Under the pieces are notes generated by a model. It was not told the DNA's origin and did no database searches. It worked only from the letters and a program-made list of their open reading frames with translations. DNA of 7,077 bases. Source: CAYSLZ01 sp964547295. GTDB taxonomy: Bacteria > Patescibacteriota > Microgenomatia > UBA12405 > JAHJSD01. Shown one piece after another: positions 5,791 through 7,077 of the stretch (position 1 is its first letter; each line of letters begins with the position of its first letter). The stretch spans positions 1 to 7,077 of the forward strand of contig CAZJMH010000030.1 in assembly GCA_964547295.1 (NCBI GenBank), read 5' to 3'. Both the position numbers and the translations under genes were made by a program.

Positions 5791-5864
5791 TGCGCCCGGA
5801 AGGAATCGAACCCTCGACCCACGGCTTAAAAGGCCGGTGCTCTGCCTGGCTGAGCTACGGGCGC
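5791..5864 (-). tRNA. tRNA-Lys (UUU)
   Basis: A complete cloverleaf of 74 bases. The acceptor GCGCCCG/CGGGCGC pairs fully. The D-stem is GCTC/GAGC, the anticodon loop CTTTTAA gives anticodon UUU, and the T-arm GAGGG-TTCGATT-CCTTC has one G-U. The discriminator is A. The top anticodon-stem pair is a C27/U43 mismatch, leaving four pairs. CCA is not encoded, so a CCA-adding enzyme is needed. It lies 5 bases from tRNA-Cys and 7 bases from the pspC-like start codon on the same strand. Confidence 0.95.
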
Positions 5865-5869
5865 TACTG

Positions 5870-5941
5870 AGGTCCGGAGGGGATTTGAACCCCTGAATAG
5901 CGGTTTTGCAGACCGCCGCGTTGCCACTTCGCCACCGGACC
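5870..5941 (-). tRNA. tRNA-Cys (GCA)
   Basis: A 72-base cloverleaf. The acceptor GGTCCGG/CCGGACC pairs fully. The D-stem is the short GCG/CGC form, the anticodon stem is GCGGT/ACCGC around loop CTGCAAA (anticodon GCA), and the T-arm is AGGGG-TTCAAAT-CCCCT. The discriminator is U, the identity base expected for tRNA-Cys. CCA is not encoded. It is 5 bases upstream of tRNA-Lys and 9 bases downstream of the stop of the 125-residue gene. Confidence 0.96.
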
Positions 5942-5942
5942 A

Positions 5943-5982
5943 GGTAAACTTTATTTTACCAAACTTGCCCGGGTAGAAGCAA
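5943..5982 (-). promoter_or_regulatory. Possible tRNA promoter and small dyad
   Basis: The minus strand has TTGCTT (5977-5982), an 18-base spacer and TAAAAT (5953-5958), which would start transcription a few bases before the 5' end of mature tRNA-Cys. The -35 matches only three of six consensus bases, so this is tentative. The same place holds a perfect 6-bp inverted repeat GGTAAA/TTTACC with a 6-base loop (5943-5960), spanning the stop codon of the 125-residue gene. It is AT-rich, with no T-run after it, so it is not a convincing terminator. Confidence 0.3.
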
Positions 5983-6328
5983 GACTAAAAATCACATCTT
6001 TTGCCTCCTCTAAATTTATACCAAAAACGCAAGGCACCCCAGAACAGCTTCTTGTCCAAACAACTATTTCACCATTATTAACTGAAGGCAATGGAGGCGG
6101 TTCTATAATTTCTCTGCCATCAGACACCCACTGAGAACCATATAAAAGCGCTCGGTTAAAAACATCAATGTTGGGAAATTTAAATTTTCCTAAGCGAGAA
6201 ATTTTACACTCTTCCCTATTAAAAGGGTTTTCAATTTGGTCAGACCGATAAAAATACAAGCCCTCCTTTATATGACACCCATTTGACTCTAAAAATACTG
6301 CCTGATGTTCTACCCAACGCTCAGTCAT
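5951..6328 (-). CDS. Hypothetical protein, 125 residues
   Basis: I do not recognise this family. The protein begins MTERWVEHQAVFLESNGCHI. It is soluble-looking, with no signal peptide or membrane segment, and has four cysteines (18, 41, 95, 100) that do not form a clear zinc motif, although Cys95-Cys100 in RSCSGVPC are close. A proline run EPPPLP at 76-81 separates an N-terminal part with aromatic residues from a C-terminal part with predicted strands (GEIVVWT) and a helix (LEEAKDVIFSLAS). It lies between rel and the tRNA pair, 32 bases after the rel stop. No Shine-Dalgarno sequence is present; a promoter with a -10 box 7 bases before the ATG suggests a leaderless message independent of rel. 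Ordinary codons, a good promoter and lack of any competing gene support it as real. Confidence 0.7.
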   Translation of the reverse strand: MTERWVEHQAVFLESNGCHIKEGLYFYRSDQIENPFNREECKISRLGKFKFPNIDVFNRALLYGSQWVSDGREIIEPPPLPSVNNGEIVVWTRSCSGVPCVFGINLEEAKDVIFSLASTRASLVK

Positions 6329-6335
6329 TATTTAA

Positions 6336-6364
6336 TTTATATCAAACAAAAATAATCGAATCAA
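6336..6364 (-). promoter_or_regulatory. Promoter of the 125-residue gene
   Basis: On the minus strand TTGATT (6359-6364, four of six -35 bases) and TATAAA (6336-6341, five of six -10 bases) are separated by exactly 17 bases. The -10 ends 7 bases before the ATG at 6328, which predicts a leaderless or nearly leaderless mRNA. The -35 box overlaps the rel stop codon, so the promoter is fitted into the 32-base gap. It may also drive the tRNAs and the PspC unit downstream. Confidence 0.55.
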
Positions 6365-7077
6365 ACCATTTTGCTTCTTATCTGCTTTTTGGCTTCTTTG
6401 GTTTTGACAAACTCCAACCAATCAGGGTTTATTTTTTTTCTTTTACTGTCAGCCATTATCTCTACTAAATCTCCATTTTGAAGTTTATAGCCAAGTTTAA
6501 CCAACTTACCATTAACCTTTGCCCCACAACAACAATGACCAAGCTCAGTATGGATCTGGTAAGCGAAATCTACTGGGGTTGAACCTTTAGGTAACTGCAA
6601 AATATCACCTTTGGGTGTCAAACAATAAATATAATCCTCAAAAACTTTTATTTTATATTGACGGTGCTCAGAATCATCTTGCCAAGAAACAAGTTCTTTT
6701 ACCCATTGATAAGAAAAATCAGAAACACTTTTTCCACCCATTACCTTATAAGCAATATGAGAGGCTGGTCCAAACTCATTATGCTCATGCATCCCTGGTG
6801 TTTTGATTTGAATTTCAGCCGTTAAATTTCTTTTCCACTTTATTGTCGTCTGGATAGCCCGATAACCATTCAATTTTGGCTTTGCTATATAGTCATCAAG
6901 TTCCTCACGGATAAATTCCCATTTAGCGTGAATAATCCCCAAAACAGCGTAACAGGTAGGAATATCGGGAACTAAAATAGTTAAGCCTATTTGATCTAAT
7001 ACCGCTGAAGGGTCTTTCTCTGTAATTTTACCCTTTTTTAAATAACGCTGAATCTTATTATAAGTGCTCCATAAACC
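6361..7077 (-). CDS. Rel/SpoT (p)ppGpp synthetase, C-terminal part
   Basis: This is the last 238 codons of a RelA/SpoT-family protein; the frame is open to the window edge, so the N-terminal region, including any HD hydrolase domain, is not seen. The synthetase domain runs from the edge to about fragment residue 115: WSTYNKIQRYL, an Asp at the metal-binding position (VLDQIGLTI), CYAVLGIIHAKW, DYIAKPKLNGYRAIQTTI and AEIQIKTPGMHEHNEFG with the catalytic Glu. The TGS domain follows (about 148-208): YCLTPKGDILQLPKGSTPVDFAY, IHTELGH, GAKVNGKLVKL, NGDLVEI. The protein stops some 30 residues later, without the helical, zinc-finger and ACT domains of full-length Rel. The usual LHTT is AIQTT (His to Gln), and the usual Arg after the metal-binding Asp is Thr. 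It heads the minus-strand unit containing the tRNAs and membrane proteins. Confidence 0.93.
   Translation of the reverse strand, partial: GLWSTYNKIQRYLKKGKITEKDPSAVLDQIGLTILVPDIPTCYAVLGIIHAKWEFIREELDDYIAKPKLNGYRAIQTTIKWKRNLTAEIQIKTPGMHEHNEFGPASHIAYKVMGGKSVSDFSYQWVKELVSWQDDSEHRQYKIKVFEDYIYCLTPKGDILQLPKGSTPVDFAYQIHTELGHCCCGAKVNGKLVKLGYKLQNGDLVEIMADSKRKKINPDWLEFVKTKEAKKQIRSKMV

Noticed and set aside
5784..5822. N-terminal extension of the PspC protein from the ATG at 5822.
   Set aside because: The extra codons are the T-arm and acceptor of tRNA-Lys; the ATG at 5783 begins the conserved protein.
6361..6942. A short Rel protein starting at 6942.
   Set aside because: That codon is a TTG inside CYAVLGIIH; the conserved synthetase domain continues in frame to the window edge.
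1..7077. CRISPR array, insertion sequence, prophage, toxin-antitoxin or defence locus.
   Set aside because: No regularly spaced repeats, transposase, integrase, nuclease or toxin-like motifs were seen; the two small divergent genes lack recognisable toxin or antitoxin features.
1..7077. Alternative genetic code with UGA as Gly or Trp.
   Set aside because: TGA ends rel, thrS, murF and the 90-residue gene at sensible places, and conserved Gly and Trp positions use their normal codons.

Overview
The window is AT-rich, gene-dense bacterial DNA that most resembles a Candidate Phyla Radiation (Patescibacteria) genome. This rests on several sequence features: a MurF with no N-terminal UDP-sugar domain, a threonyl-tRNA synthetase with no TGS domain, a Rel protein that stops just after its TGS domain, tRNA genes without an encoded CCA, almost no Shine-Dalgarno sequences, overlapping genes, and short GC-rich hairpin repeats inside coding regions. 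TGA is used as a stop (rel, thrS, murF, the 90-residue gene) and TGG for Trp, so the code is the standard bacterial one, not the UGA-Gly code of Gracilibacteria/SR1. The phylum-level placement is an inference.

Layout, left to right: (1) the 3' end of valS on the + strand, whose last codons lie in a hairpin repeat; (2) convergent to it, a minus-strand unit of a 55-residue gene, thrS and murF, with thrS and murF overlapping as TGATG; (3) a compact divergent region around 3650-3705 with overlapping promoter-like elements, serving the 55-residue gene leftward and a 90-residue unknown gene rightward; (4) a second minus-strand unit reading from rel (cut by the window's right edge) through a 125-residue unknown gene, tRNA-Cys, tRNA-Lys, a PspC-domain membrane protein and a LiaF-like membrane protein to a DHH phosphoesterase, which overlaps the 90-residue gene tail to tail. 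No stretch longer than about 130 bases lacks a gene.

Most of the content is housekeeping: charging of tRNA (ValRS, ThrRS, tRNA-Cys, tRNA-Lys), peptidoglycan precursor synthesis (MurF), the stringent alarmone (Rel), nanoRNA or pAp turnover (DHH/NrnA type) and envelope stress (PspC/LiaF-type proteins). I see no mobile-element protein, CRISPR array or obvious defence system. The most interesting signals are small: hairpin repeats inserted in frame in two aminoacyl-tRNA synthetase genes; three genes with a sigma70-like -10 box only 6-8 bases before the ATG (apparently leaderless mRNAs); a tRNA gene ending 7 bases before a start codon, so tRNA processing could create the mRNA 5' end; and one 55-residue orphan gene with a 12-base perfect match to the usual 16S anti-Shine-Dalgarno tail while its neighbours have none.
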